Origin: Myxocyprinus asiaticus | Lineage: Eukaryota > Chordata > Actinopteri > Cypriniformes > Catostomidae | NCBI RefSeq assembly: GCF_019703515.2 | Contig: NC_059346.1 | Location: forward strand, 48,963,501-49,027,500 | Direction of reading: 5' to 3' | DNA length: 64,000 bases | In this document: piece after piece, positions 1 through 11,470 of the stretch | Layout of the letters: each line of letters opens with the position of its first letter | Position numbering within the stretch: position 1 is the stretch's first letter | Program-made: the position numbers and the translations under genes | The notes under the pieces: generated by a model | Databases searched by the model: none | What the model saw: only the letters and a program-made list of their open reading frames with translations | Told to the model about the DNA's origin: nothing

Positions 1-574
1 ATAAGAATATAATATCTTGGTAAAATTCCAGCAATTATTTTTTCTAAAATAATTCAACACTGTACTCATAATTGGACATGTTGGCTTCAAATGTAGCAAG
101 TGAGCCATCACGCCGGCAGTGTACTGCAACCTTTAGAATGAGAAAATGCTTTTTTAATAACAGTGTTTGTTATATTAGAATATGCAAGTCAATTGAATGA
201 ATGAACACACCGTAGACAAACATTGTACCTAAAATTTTTCCCGCTCACTGTTTTTGCTCTCTTTGTTATAAAGTGTCCCATTACTGTTTTACTGAGTGAC
301 AAACCACTCACAATTTTCAGTAAAATTTTCAGAGCATTTGGAATGAATTTTGAAATAATTGCGCAAGTGTGCAGAGAACCAGTCCTGAAGAAAGACCAGG
401 CATTCTCCACACAGCCAATCAGGTGAGAAACTACCCTTTCAGTTTCAACTCCCACTGAGTTGCTGTTGTGTTTTCTAACTTGTTGTTTTGTTTCAGGATT
501 TGCCATCGTGTTTTTAGATTTGTAGTTTTGTTTTGCACTTCACGGCCACCGTACCATCTTGCGAGCATTTCGAT

Positions 575-850
575 TTCGGTTAGTTTCTCACCAAACCTTA
601 TCGTATTCCTTCAGAACAAGGCATGTCACATTGAATAATTTATTATTCATCTGAATTATACTTTTGTGTCCTTTTGAAGCTTGAAGAGGTGGTCACCATC
701 CACTGCCATTGCATGGCATCACTGAGCACAATTTGTTTTACAAAATTTCTCCCTTTGGGTCAAGAAAAAGAAAGAAAGTCAGATCGGTTTAGAACAAGAC
801 GAGGGTGAGTAAACAATGAGTGAATTTTCATTTTTGGCTGAACTATTTCT
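575..850. repeat. Dispersed repeat, copy 1 of 2 (partner 52944-53215)
   Basis: Begins near 'TTTCTCACCAAACCTTATCG' and ends in the 'GAGGGTGAGTAAACAATGA...TTTTCATTTTTGG' motif. The same ordered blocks recur in the same orientation at 52944-53215. The end motif is shared with the 'AGTTCACCC' short inverted-repeat elements elsewhere in the window, so this is probably a diverged or end-deleted member of that non-autonomous DNA-transposon group. Confidence 0.7.
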
Positions 851-1499
851 GAACTAAAACTTTTGGGTGAATCTCACAAAAGCTGGTAGGAAATGCTGGT
901 TCATATTTTACCCCAAAATCAAAAGAACAATTAATATAAAATACATATAAAAAATATTTTTCATAAAGAAAATGGAATCTGTTTTTGATATAGATTTTTA
1001 TTTGCATTGTAACATTATTTTCATAACAATTCATCACATCCTCCTCCTTCGTAGTACTGTAATGTGTAGAAATCTCATTACTTGCAATGCAATCAAAATT
1101 ATTATTTACATATTATAAATATATACGCTAGATTTTTTTAATTTAAAGTATTCATAGTAGTGTTTGATTTACTTAATTTTATTTATGCTTATTATAATAA
1201 AAAATCATTGTCTGGACAGGATTGCAGTAATGTATTACAATACAAAATTTTTGCCTTACATAATAAGAATTTTGGGGGAAATGTTATTAATTGTCATGAA
1301 AATAATGTCAGTCATTATGCAAAAAAATCTTGACGGTCCAAAAATAGGCTTCATTTTCTATGTGCAAAATATAATTTGTTACTTTATTCTTGTGAATTTG
1401 GATTGAAATATGACATTTATTTGTGCGACTCACACTTTTTAGTCTATTGAACGGTGTTCCTTTGTCACAGTTGCTGTGTGTTAGTAATTTAACAGATGG

Positions 1500-1650
1500 T
1501 TTTATCCAGCATGACCTGTAATTAAGTAATTGTCTTGCTCAAGGGCACACTTGTGACACCTCATTGCTTGGAGGATCGAACATGCAACCTTCTGTTTACC
1601 AGCCTTGAGTTTTAAACACACACTGTTCAACAGATACAGCGCACAAGAGA
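1500..1650 (-). repeat. Possible tRNA-derived SINE fragment
   Basis: Read on the - strand, the segment contains a 'cccttgagcaag' block like the core of the SINE at 17726-17923, together with a B-box-like 'GGTTGCATGTTCGATCC'. It has no clear A box or tail, so this is only a tentative call. Confidence 0.35.
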
Positions 1651-1909
1651 ATGCTTGAAGAATACAAGTACACATAAAGGGCAAAAGCTGAACATCCATC
1701 GATTGTTATTGATGCTTCTTTTTACCATTACAAATGATGTATGAGTTCCTTTGTTTTGATTGTCATTTTGATTTGTGGATCTTTTCCTCTGATTTATTGA
1801 GGCTTTAAAAGTGTTAGTTTACAGCAGACTACTGAGAATTCTGTGACAGAGTTGTGTGGATCATTCCAATAACATTTGAGCTCTGAGCTTTGAGTTTGTT
1901 TGTGTGCAG

Positions 1910-2017
1910 GTCCAGTGCCTGATAAGCCGCTGTACTTGCCCCACCCAGTTCCCCATGGTGAAGGTATCAGAGGGCAAATACAGGGTCGGAGACTCCAACA
2001 CTCTTATATTTGTGCGG
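1910..2017 (+). CDS. gas2l2: gas2l2 exon: first half of the GAS2-related (GAR) domain
   Basis: The exon encodes 36 residues with the cysteine pair of the GAR domain (SRCTCP), the conserved [15 protein letters not shown] block and an ending LIFVR. The acceptor is 'tgtgtgcag' (AG at 1908-1909) and the donor 'gtattt' starts at 2018. Both boundaries are phase 0. The GAR domain of GAS2-family cytoskeletal linkers binds microtubules and pairs with an N-terminal actin-binding calponin-homology domain, which is outside this window. The domain alone does not separate GAS2L1 from GAS2L2. The C-terminal tail in the last exon and the rasl10b neighbour favour GAS2L2. Confidence 0.9.
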
Positions 2018-2174
2018 GTATTTGAAACATCTTTCTCTTTGTTCCTCTCTTTCTGTCATTTTCTCAGTAGGGGAGACCAGAGGCTATTGTAACACACTAA
2101 ATTAGTTCAATGTATATAGTTCTTTCTCTGCCTCTCCCTCTGCATGTATAAAGTCAAGATGCTCTTGATTTTAA

Positions 2175-2715
2175 ACTAGAGCTGTCAGAGTTAATGCATT
2201 TATGCATGCGATTAATTAAAAAAGTTTAACACAGCATAATACAGCATAAACCAGCATAAACACTGGTCGGAAAAGGCCGGAATCTTTGTAATGTTTCCGC
2301 CCGGACTCATTACACTGATGGACACAACATAGCAGTTCATGAGTTCATAGCAGCGCGTGAAGCTGGCGTTGACGCTCTGATATGAATCATGAACACGGCT
2401 TCACGATTGCTGTAACAAAGTGGATAGCCACCATCTATGGGTAGATTATTATTGTTGAGGATGACAGTTTAAGGGATTTAACGGCCATTGCAATGAATAT
2501 GCAACCTATGTGGAGACTAGTTCTTTTAGTAAGTCAAACTCCCACTTAGACTTTGGGAAACGTTTAATGTTACTTGAACTGATGCTATTTTAGTGCATTC
2601 CTATCATTATATTGTGGAAGGCTTTGTTTGGAAAATGTTAATAAAGCATTATAGTGCTACGTATTGTTCTTTTCTTTCCTAACATGGAAATAAATGTATT
2701 TTGACAGGAAAATAA

Positions 2716-2771
<56 letters not shown>

Positions 2772-2872
2772 CAAATTTCAGTATTTCCAAAATCTGCGAT
2801 TAATTGTGATTCAATTTAAAAAAAATTATGCGATTAATCACGATTAAAAAATGTAATCGAATGACATCTATT
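2175..2872. mobile_element. Non-autonomous DNA transposon (hAT-like), about 0.7 kb
   Basis: Starts 'AGAGCTGTCAGAGTTAATGC' with a 'GCGATTAATTAAAA' block, and ends with inverted versions of the same motif ('GCGATTAATCACGATTAAAA...AATCGAATGACA'). The 'GGCTGTCGA...GCGATTAAT' ends resemble a very common fish hAT MITE class. The interior carries the (TA)n tract at 2717-2765. No coding capacity is visible. Confidence 0.5.
2717..2765. repeat. (TA)n microsatellite
   Basis: About 24 uninterrupted TA units inside the hAT-like MITE, in the intron between the two GAR exons. Confidence 0.95.
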
Positions 2873-3698
2873 TTATGATAATATGTAGTTAAAAAGTCGA
2901 AATGAATGGCAGATGTGAACACTGTCGCTGGTAGCTATTAATAGCTAGCTAAACAAGATTTCATCATGGCAGTGAAATCAAGGGCAATTATAACACTAGT
3001 TTTGAAATAAAAATATTATGATTGAATTGAAAGATTGAATCTTAAATATGTAATCAACAATTTTTCATTAAAGTATCTGGATGAAGACTGTTCTGGACTT
3101 ATCAGCTGATCAATATATTTTAATAAAATAGATTTAACTAATTATAATTATAATGTAGGCACCAATTAGACTTTTGCTTCAAATTCATATTATTCTTGAC
3201 AGCTAAAAGAATCAGCACCATATAAAGATGAAATCTTTTCAGCAATATTAATATATGGTAAATCAATGATATAATTACTTTGAGGGGTGCTTTAATTTAA
3301 GATTTAGTGTGATTAATGTCATGTTTTCAAGTGTTACAATTGCTCTCAACCACTGACTGCTTGTATTAAATTTAATATTGTTATCTTAATCTCAAGTCTT
3401 ACTCAGTGTAAACATTTTAAACATACTATGACTAAGAAATGCATATACATTTGTAATGGTTGTGTGTTATGAAGAAAACTGGAAGGAAAAATAAATGTTA
3501 CAATTAACCTGGCCTTCCCTATTTCCCTGTGACTATAATATGTCAGTGAATATATGAATATATGTGTCAGATGTATTGTCAAGCAGAAATGAATGCAAAT
3601 GTTTTGCGTAAATAGTAACATGGAAAAATTGGCTTATAAACAGACTGGATCAGTAATCAACTGCAGATGGCATTTGCTTATAACTTTTGATTAAGATA

Positions 3699-3702
<4 letters not shown>

Positions 3703-3743
<41 letters not shown>
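3703..3743 (+). repeat. (TG)n microsatellite abutting a splice acceptor
   Basis: About 20 TG units run directly into the 'TAG' acceptor (3743-3745) of the second GAR exon. They replace the usual polypyrimidine tract. In RNA this is a (UG)n run, the type of site bound by TDP-43 and CELF proteins (family knowledge). Confidence 0.95.
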
Positions 3744-3745
<2 letters not shown>

Positions 3746-3842
3746 GTCTTGAGGAATCATGTTATGGTGCGAGTGGGCGGTGGATGGGACACCCTGGAGC
3801 ACTATCTTGACAAGCATGACCCCTGCCGCTGCACTTCTCTCA
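3746..3842 (+). CDS. gas2l2: gas2l2 exon: second half of the GAR domain
   Basis: The exon encodes [20 protein letters not shown] followed by [12 protein letters not shown], the most conserved signature of GAS2-family proteins, including the [11 protein letters not shown] core and the terminal CRC cysteines. It starts in phase 0 after the AG at 3744-3745, consistent with the phase-0 end of the preceding exon. It ends after one base of a codon, with donor 'gtatgt' at 3843. The exon is 97 bp, not a multiple of three, so skipping it would shift the frame and remove half of the GAR domain. The acceptor is preceded by a (TG)n run instead of a pyrimidine tract. Confidence 0.93.
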
Positions 3843-4323
3843 GTATGTATAAATGCACACAAACACACAACAAACCACTAAGATTGTATCAAAAAATGTA
3901 CTTCATAATAAATAGTTTATTATTTTTCAAATTTTTCAAGATGTAGTATTAATATGTTTTATTTAGTATTAATAAAAAAATCACGTATTTTCAGTATGGC
4001 AGCTACTGTATGCCATAACAATATAGCACAACAATTTGTGCCCAAATGTGCTCAAATATGACAGTACCGCTAATGCAGACATGCAATTTAAAGTGAAGTG
4101 TTTTTTTAGTGTTTATATATACTGTATATATAGTATTTTATTATTGAGTAGTTTAACTTTGTTATTATGATACATATTAGTGGAATCATGCAACAGAACA
4201 CATACAGGTGTACTAAAAGTACTGCTTTTTAATAGAATCAGATCAGTATTTCCTAGAAAAAGATCAGTCATGACGTCTTGCTTTAATTTCGTTCTCTCTC
4301 CCACATACATATACACACATCAG

Positions 4324-4582
4324 TCCATAAGTTGACTCAGCGTCCAGCCACTCCAGTGCATGAGATCAAAGAGAGGGTAACCACACCACGACCTGATGCC
4401 CAGTGTGCTTCTCAGACCACTCTTCTGCTGAGCCGATCTCAGTCCCCTCTTCAGCCAGTTGTCTGGACCCCTTCTGTCCCCTACAAAACTCAGAGAGCAG
4501 GACCCTCTCCCCCACACTCATTCTACTCCCCAGACCCTGAATATCAGCCCAGCCGCCGGAGAAATAGCCTCTCTCCTAACAA
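4324..4582 (+). CDS. gas2l2: gas2l2 exon: proline/serine-rich linker after the GAR domain
   Basis: Opens after the AG at 4322-4323. Joined to the previous exon in phase 1, it gives an open frame HKLTQRPATPVHEIKE, then the SRSQSP motif, then a Pro/Ser-rich stretch ending SRRRNSLSPN. A SRSQSP motif shortly after the GAR domain fits my recollection of mammalian GAS2L2. The donor 'gtaagt' at 4583 is a strong consensus and leaves two bases of a codon (phase 2). The region is low-complexity and likely disordered; no fold is suggested. Confidence 0.85.
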
Positions 4583-4614
4583 GTAAGTGCCCAATGGGAG
4601 TAACCAAAGGTCTT

Positions 4615-4723
4615 AAAGGGATAGTTCACCACAAAAAAATACAAATAAAAAAATGAATTGGAACAACATGAGAGTGAGTAAATGATGACAGAATTTTCAT
4701 TTTTGGGTGAACATTTCCTTTAA
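4615..4723. mobile_element. Short AGTTCACC-ended MITE fragment
   Basis: Left end 'AAAGGGATAGTTCACCAC', right end 'TTTTTGGGTGAACATTTCCTTTA': inverted ends enclosing 'GAGAGTGAGTAAATGATGACAG'. This is the compact form of the element family also seen at 51535-51730 and 59671-60155. It lies only 33 bp after the exon donor at 4583. Confidence 0.7.
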
Positions 4724-5011
4724 TGTCAACTAACATTCGTTGAAAATCACATAGAAATGAAATAGTGATTATAGTGTGTTTCGAAATAGTTATATAAAAA
4801 CATGATATATATCCCATTATTATACTCTGCTGTGAGAATGTTCATGCAATACGCTCATGATTTTCTTGCATTTTTAAGTCACTTCTGTTTCATTTTACTT
4901 CTGTATAAAAAAAAATGTAGGACAGGACTTATACAGTATATGGAATTTCATGACATCATATTAATTTGTATGAATACATGAAGTTTGTACATTTTATACA
5001 GTGTATATATA

Positions 5012-6586
5012 CAGGTGCTGGTCATATAATTAGAATATCATCAAAAAGTTGATTTATTTCACTAATTCCATTCAAAAAGTGAAACTTGTATATTATATTC
5101 ATTCATTTCACACAGAATGATATATTTCAAATGTTTATTTCTTTTAATTTTGATGATTATAACTGACAACTAAGGAAAATCCCAAATTCAGTATCTCAGA
5201 AAATTAGAATATTACTTAAGACCAATACAAAGAAAGGATTTTTAGAAATCTTGGCCAACTGAAAAGTATGAAAATGAAAAGTATGAGCATGTACAGCACT
5301 CAATACTTAGTTGGGGCTCCTTTTGCCTGAATTACTGCAGCAATGCGGCGTGGCATGGAGTCGATCAGTCTGTGGCAGTGCTCAGGTGTTATGAGAGCCC
5401 AGGTTGCTCTGATAGTGGCCTTCAGCTCTTCTGCATTGTTGGGTCTGGCATATCGCATCTTCCTCTTCACAATACCCCATAGATTTTCTATGGGGTTAAG
5501 GTCAGGCGAGTTTGCTGGCCAATTAAGAACAGGGATACCATGGTCCTTAAACCAGATACTGGTTGCTTTGGCACTGTGTGCAGGTGCCAAGTCCTGTTGG
5601 AAAATGAAATCTGCATCTCCATAAAGTTGGTCAGCAGCAGGAAGCATGAAGTGCTCTAAAACTTCCTGGTATACGGCTGCGTTGACCTTGGACCTCAGAA
5701 AACACAGTGGACCAACACCAGCAGGTGACATGGCACCCCAAACCATCACTGACTGTGGAAACTTTACACTGGACCTCAAGCAACGTGTGTGCCTCTCCTC
5801 TCTTCCTCCAGACTCTGGGACCCTGATTTCCAAAGGAAATGCAAAATTTACTTTCATCAGAGAACATAACTTTGGACCACTCAGCAGCAGTCCAGTCCTT
5901 TTTGTCTTTAGCCTAGGCGAGACGCTTCAGACGCTGTCTGTTGTTCAAGAGTGGCTTGACACAAGGAATGCGACAGCTGAAACCCATGTCTTGCATACGT
6001 CTGTGCGTAGTGGTTCTCCCCCACATTTTTGAATGGGTTTTGTTTCACAGTCCTCTCCAGGGTGCGGTTATCCCTATTGCTTGTACACTTTTTTCTACCA
6101 CATCTTTTCCTTCCCTTCGCCTCTCTATTAATGTGCTTGGACACAGAGCTCTGTGAACAGCCAGCCTCTTTTGCAATGACCTTTTGTGTCTTGCCCTCCT
6201 TGTGCAACGTGTCAATGGTCGCAATGGTCGTCTTTTGGACAACTGTCAAGTCAGCAGTCTTCCCCATGATTGTGTAGCGTACAGAACTAGACTGAGAGAC
6301 CATTTAAAGGCCTTTGCAGGTGTTTTGAGTTAATTAGCTGATTAGAGTGTGGCACCAGGTGTCTTCAATATTTAACTTTTTCACAATATTCAAATGTTTT
6401 GAGATACTGAATTTGGGATTTTCCTTAGTTGTCAGTTATAATCATCAAAATTAAAAGAAATAAACATTTGAAATATATCAGTCTGTGTGTAATGAATGAA
6501 TATAATATACAAGTTTCACTTTTTGAATGGAATTAGTGAAATAAATCAACTTTTTGATGATATTCTAATTATATGACCAGCACCTG
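5012..6586 (-). mobile_element. Tc1-like transposon (1575 bp, both ends present)
   Basis: Terminal repeats start CAGGTGCTGGTCATATAATT at 5012 and end in the reverse complement at 6586. TA dinucleotides flank both sides (5010-5011 and 6587-6588). The inverted repeats are about 200 bp and contain an inner copy of the 'ATTAGAATAT' motif, giving the IR/DR layout of Tc1 elements. The transposase lies on the - strand and is broken. Same subfamily as the element at 47225-48804, but clearly diverged from it. Confidence 0.93.
5300..6303 (-). pseudogene. Tc1-like transposase, frameshifted
   Basis: The N-terminal part (6303-5908) reads MGKTADLTVVQKTTI, then the paired-like helix-turn-helix segment KEAGCSQSSVSKHINRE, then a basic linker GRKRCGRKKC. 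The catalytic part (5867-5300) carries FSDESK, FQQDLAPAH and NPIENLWGIVKRK, so all three DDE-type acidic residues are present, and it ends QAKGAPTKY. The two parts are in different frames, with at least one more shift around 5857-5960, so no full-length protein could be made. Length and motifs otherwise match a roughly 340-residue Tc1 transposase. Confidence 0.9.
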
Positions 6587-6807
6587 TATATATTGCTTCA
6601 CTTTTAATTGACTATATCACAATTCCAGTGTGTCATAAGTTTGCATACACTAAGTTAACTGTGCCTTTAAGCAGCTTGGAAAATTCCAGAAAATTATTTT
6701 AGGCAATTAGACAATTAGCTTCTGATAGGAAGTGTACTGAATTGGAGGTGTACCTGTGGATGTATTTTAAGGCCTACCTTCAAACTCAGTGCCTCTTTGC
6801 TTGACAT

Positions 6808-7790
6808 CATGGGAAAATCAAAAGAAATCCACTAAGACCTCAGAAAATAAATTATGGACCTCCACAAGTCTGGTTCATCCTTGGGAGAAATTTCCAAATG
6901 CCTGAAGGGACCACGTTCATCTGTACAAACAATAGTACGCAAGTATAACACCATGGGACCACGCAGCCATCATACCGCTCAGGAAGAAGTGCATCCTGTC
7001 TCCTAGAGATTAATGTAGTTTGGTGCGAAAAGTGCAAATCAATCCCAGAACAACAGCAAAGGACCTTGTGAAGATGCTGGAGGAAACAGGTAGAGAAGTA
7101 TCTATATCTACAGTAAAACGAGTCCTATATCGACATAACCTGAAAGGCTGCTCAGCAAGGAAGAAGCCACGGCTCCAAAACTGCCATAAAAAGCCAGACT
7201 AAAATTTGCAGTGCACATGGGGATAAAGATCTTACTTTTTAGAGAAATGTCCTCTGGTCTGATGAAACAAAAATTTAACTTTGGCCATAATGACCATCAC
7301 TATGTTTGAAGGAAAAAGGGTGAGGCTTGCAAGCCGAAGAACACCATCCCAACCGTGAAGCATGGGGGTGGCATCATCATGTTGTGGGGGTGCTTTGCTG
7401 CAGGAGGGACTGGTGCACTTCTCAAAATAGATGGCCTCATGAGGAAGGAAAATTATGTGGATATATTGAAGCAACATCTCAAGACATCAGCCAGGAAGTT
7501 AAAGCTCGGTTGCAAATGGGTCTTCCAAATGGACAATGACCCCAAGAATACCTCCAAAGTTGTGGCAAAATGGCTTAAGGACAACAAAGTCAATGTATTG
7601 GAGTGGCCATCACAAAGCCCTGACCTCAAATTTGTGGGCAGAACTGAAAAAGCATGTGTGAGCAAGGAGGCCTACAAACCTGACTTAGTTACACCAGTTC
7701 TGTCTGGAGGACAAAATTCCAGCTACTTATTGTGAGAAGCTTGTGGAAGGCTACCCAAAATGTTTGACCCAAGCTAAACAATTTAAAGGC
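6808..7790 (+). pseudogene. Tc1-like transposase remnant
   Basis: Recognisable blocks in shifting frames: MGKSKEI at the start, then VRKVQINPRTTAKDLVKMLE with ISTVKRVLYRHNLKG, then [37 protein letters not shown] and [11 protein letters not shown]. The segment holding the third catalytic glutamate is deleted: [12 protein letters not shown] replaces the expected NP-E-N block. Several frameshifts and stops are present, so it is non-functional. Confidence 0.85.
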
Positions 7791-7909
7791 AATGTTACCA
7801 AAATCTAAAAAAGTGTATGTAAACTTCTGACCCACTGGGAATGTAATGAAAGATATAAAAGCTGAAATAAATCATTCTCTCTTCTATTATTTTGACATTT
7901 CACATTCTT

Positions 7910-8324
7910 TTTTCCCCAATTTGGAATGCCCAATTCCCACTACTTAGTAGGTCAGGGTGGCGGTTACTCACCTCAGTCCGGGTGGCTGAGGACAAGTCTC
8001 AGTTGCCTCCTCTTCTGAGACAGTCAATCCGCACATCTGATCACGTGGCTCATTGTTCATGACACCGCGGAGACTCCCAGTATGTGGAGGCTCATGCTAC
8101 TCCCCGCGATCCATGCACAACTTACCACGCACCCCACTGAGAGTGAGAACCACTCATTGCAACCACGAGGAGGTTACCCCATATGACCCTACCCTCCCTA
8201 GCAACTGGGCAATTTGGTTGCTTAGGAGACCTGGCTGGAATCACTCAGCACACCCTGGATTCGAACTCGTGACTCCAGGGGTGGTAGTCAGCGTCAATAC
8301 TCGCTGTTATCCAGGCCCCCCTCG
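7910..8324 (-). mobile_element. tRNA-derived SINE inserted in a Tc1
   Basis: Oriented on the - strand: the tRNA-like head is at the right ('GGCCTGGATAACAGCGAG' then the B-box-like 'CGAGTTCGAATCC'), and the tail ends at the left in 'CCAAATTGGGG' followed by A-rich sequence. Same family as 14666-15090 and 24761-25208. It interrupts the Tc1 right end after 'TGACATTTCACATTCTT'. The matching right-hand target copy is absent, and about 20 bp of Tc1 sequence is lost at the right junction. Confidence 0.85.
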
Positions 8325-8586
8325 ACAAACTGACCTAAGACAGGGAATGTTTTCTACGATTAAATGTCAGGAATTGTGAAAAACTAAGTTTAAATGTACT
8401 TGGCTAAAGTGTATGTAAACTTCTGACTTCAACTGTAATAAATATATATATATTAATATTTAAAAATGAACAAATAGCCCAAGAGGCCCAGGTGACATCA
8501 GTGGAAAAGGAAAGACATTTCAGAGGTGGAACAAGTAATTATATTTTGATAAAAGTTTACAAAGATAATTTTGTTTTTGCCTTGGA

Positions 8587-10900
8587 ATAATCAAATCAAA
8601 TCACTTTTATTGTCACACAACCATATACACAAGTGCAATAGTGTGTGAAATTCTTGGGTGCAGTTCCGAGCAACATAGTAGTCGTGACAGTGATGAGACA
8701 TATACCAATTTACAATAAACATCAGATTTACACAACACAATATAAAATCTAATATACACATATTTACACAAAACACAATATACAAATAATAACATACAAT
8801 GTACAGTATACAATACACACAATATAGAATACACATTATACAATAAAAGAAGTATATATAGTATATATAAAATGTACAGTAGGTTGTATTGTACTGTATT
8901 GACATTCAGGCTGTCGGTTGATAGTAAGTTGCCAGTGTGTTGTTAAGAGAGAATATAATATATAATAATATAATTTATGACAGTCCGGTGTGAGATATAA
9001 GAGTAAGAGTAATAAAATGCAGTGCTGATGTATTTTGATCGTGGGAGATCAAGAGTTCAGAAGTCTGATTGCTTGGGGGAAGAAGCTATCATGGAGTCGG
9101 CTGGTGCGGGTCCTGATGCTGCGATACCGCCTACCTGATGGTAGCAGTGAGAACAGCCCATGGCCCGGGTGGCTGGAGTCTCTGATGATCCTCCGAGCTT
9201 TTTTCACACACCGCCTGGTGTATATATGTCCTGGAGGGAGGGAAGCTCACCTCCGATGATGTGTCTGGCAGTTCGCACCACCCTTTGCAGTGCTTTGCGG
9301 TTGTGGGTGGTGCTATTGCCGTACCAGGCAGAGATGCAGCCAGTCAGGATGCTCTCTACAGTGCAGGTGTAGAACCGTGTGAGGATGTGGCGGTTCATTC
9401 CAAACTTCCTCAGCTGTCTCAGGAAGAAGAGGCGCTGATGAGCCTTCTTCACAACGGCTTCAGTGTGGATGGACCATGTGAGTTCCTCAGTGATGTGGAC
9501 ACCCAGGAACTTGAAGATGCTGACTCTCTCCACTGGTGCTCCATTGATGGTGATGGGACTGTGTTCTCTTTCTCTTCTCCTGAAATCCACCACAAGCTCC
9601 TTTGTCTTACTGACGTGGAGGGAGAGGTTGTGCTCCTGACACCAGTGTATCAGAGTGTGCACCTCCTCTCTGTAGGGTGTTTCATCATTGTCAGTGATCA
9701 GACCTACCACCGTCATATCATCAGCAAACTTAATGATGGTATTGGAGCTGTGTGTTGCCACACAGTCATGTGTGTACAGGGAATACAGGAGTGGGCTGAG
9801 AACACAGCCCTGCGGGGCTCCAGTGTTGAGGGTCAGTGATGAGGAGATGTTGCTGCCCATTCTAACCACCTGGCGTCTGCTTGACAGGAAGTCCAGGATC
9901 CAGCTGCACAGTGAACTGTTTAAGCCCAGAGCCCGGAGTTTCTCATCAAGCTTCGAGGGAACTATGGTGTTGAATGCTGAGCTGTAGCCTACAAACAACA
10001 TTCTCACATAAGTGTTCTTTTTTTCCAGGTGGGAGAGAGCAGTGTGTATTGTAGATGCAATGGCATCATCAGTGGAGCGGTTGTTGCGGTAAGCAAACTG
10101 CAATGGGTCTAGTGATGGAGGCAGCACAGAGCAGATGTAATCGCTGATTAGTCTCTCAAAGCATTTGCTGATGATGAGGGCCAGTCATTTAAGCAAGTGA
10201 TTTTGGATTGCTTTGGAACAGGCACAATGGTGGACGTATTAAAGCATGTGGGGACTACAGATAAAGAGAGGGAAAGGTTGAAAATATCCATAAAAACACC
10301 AGCCAGTTGGTTCACACACGCTCTGATGATGCGGCCTGGAATGCCGTCTGGACCCACGGCTTTGTGGATATTCACCCGTCGGAAGGATCGGGTTACATCC
10401 GCTACAGAGACGGAGAGTGAACTAACCTCTGTAGCTTCGGCCGCGAGAGCTCTCTCCTCGAGGGCGGTGTTATTTCCCTCGAAACGAGCATAAAAAGTAT
10501 TTAGCTCATCCGTGAGAGAGGCAGCGGTGTTCACGGCGGAGTTTTTATTCCCTTTAAAGTCCGTGATGATATTAATTCCCTGCCACATGCTTCTAGAGTT
10601 GGTGGTGTTGAACTGTCCTTCAATCTTGTTCCTGTACTAACGTTTTGCTTTTCGGATTTTTTGGAGGGCATATCTGGCTTGTTTATGCTCCTCCGCATTC
10701 CCGGAATTAAAAGCGGAGGTCCGCGCATCAAGTGCCGTGCGAACATCGCTATTAATCCAAGGTTTCTGGTTCGGGTAGATCCGTATTGTTCTGGTCGGAA
10801 CGACGTTCTCTACGTAATATACGTCCTCTACGTCCAATAACATGCACTAATGAGTTATCCGCAATAAAACCAGGGATATGCGTTAAAAGAGTAAATACAC
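8587..10900 (-). mobile_element. L2-type (CR1/L2/Rex superclade) LINE, 5'-truncated
   Basis: Runs on the - strand. The 3' UTR lies at 8587-9200 ('CAAATCAAATCACTTTTATTGTCACACAACC' region) and the reverse transcriptase upstream at 9204-10843. No endonuclease domain is present, and the element stops at 10900 against a Tc1-type end. 5' truncation is normal for LINE insertions. Its 5' 1.1 kb is duplicated in inverted orientation at 13600-14640. Confidence 0.85.
9204..10843 (-). pseudogene. LINE reverse transcriptase (L2-type), broken
   Basis: Blocks in order on the - strand: YPNQKPWINSDVR linker (about 10780), SMWQGINIITDFKG, the RT entry motif KAVGPDGIPGRIIRACV, then [35 protein letters not shown], the catalytic FADD ([11 protein letters not shown]), and the C-terminal [29 protein letters not shown] and [12 protein letters not shown]. 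An in-frame stop after QKIRKAKR and a deletion with frameshift at NDW-P split it into three pieces. The endonuclease is missing. The catalytic FADD is intact in this copy only. Confidence 0.9.
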
Positions 10901-11470
10901 TCACTGAGCACTTTATTAGGAACACTGTGGTCCTGCTTGCCCGACGTGGTCTTCTGCTGTTGTAGCCCATCCGCCTCAAGGTTTGACATGTTGTGCATTC
11001 TGACATGCTATTCTGCTCACTACAATACGGGGGGTTATCTGAGTTTCCATAGCCCAGGTGTCGGCAACCTTTTTGACATGGAGTGCCATTTTTTATTTTC
11101 CTGGTCAATGACTGTGCCGACCCCCACAAAACAAAAAAATAAAAAACAAACATGCACTTGTATGTGATTTTTCTAAGTTTGAGTCCACTTGTGAAAATGT
11201 TTCTATTTTGCATTTTTCGAATTTAATCATTTATTTTTCAGTACAAATGATATTATCAGCATAACAGTTTGAGTGAAATATTTGTGCAAAACCCAATGAT
11301 TATGATATAATCATGATTCTGCATGAGAATTTTCACAGAGCATCTTGTGAAAGAGCTTTAATGAAAGAAAACCTGTCCTTTTGTTCAAAATGAGTTAACA
11401 CAGTTAATGTTACAAATTTGCTTATTTTATTACTGATCACGAAATTGTGTGAAATCTTAAATATTTCTTA
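9819..11470. repeat. Left arm of a 1.65-kb inverted duplication
   Basis: The reverse complement of this segment recurs at 12993-14640. The arm holds part of the L2-type LINE, a Tc1-remnant piece and the left third of the hAT element. Translated comparison shows 5 differences in 153 residues (10752-11213 versus 13246-13707) and 4 in 146 (10148-10588 versus 13871-14311), so the copies are close but not identical. The arms are separated by about 1.5 kb. Confidence 0.9.

Larger units (their letters stand above)
1..1909 (+). other. gas2l2: gas2l2 intron (upstream, partial)
   Basis: AT-rich sequence before the first recognisable gas2l2 exon. No calponin-homology coding segment is visible in any frame, so the exons for that domain should lie to the left of the window. 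A dispersed repeat occupies about 575-850 and a possible SINE fragment about 1500-1650. The rest shows nothing I can name. That this is intron is inferred from the phase-0 acceptor at 1908-1909. Confidence 0.6.
6590..8435 (+). mobile_element. Tc1-like transposon, left end missing, interrupted by a SINE
   Basis: Closely similar to the Tc1 at 29030-36660: the shared sequence begins at 'ATTGCTTCACTTTTAATTGAC' (about 6590) and ends at the terminal repeat 'CTTCTGACTTCAACTG' at 8435, followed by TA. The outer roughly 190 bp of the left end are missing, and the break lies directly beside the Tc1 at 5012-6586. A SINE occupies 7910-8324. The transposase is heavily decayed. Confidence 0.85.

Noticed and set aside
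3650..3868. Open frame with a His-Thr repeat on the - strand
   Set aside because: It is the translation of the (TG)n microsatellite opposite the gas2l2 exon. No coding signal.
9261..9839. 192-residue open frame on the + strand
   Set aside because: Antisense shadow of the L2-type reverse transcriptase, which carries all the recognisable motifs.
10752..11213. 153-residue open frame, repeated at 13246-13707
   Set aside because: The apparent conservation comes from the inverted duplication. The frame is a chance run across a LINE piece, a Tc1 remnant and a hAT end.
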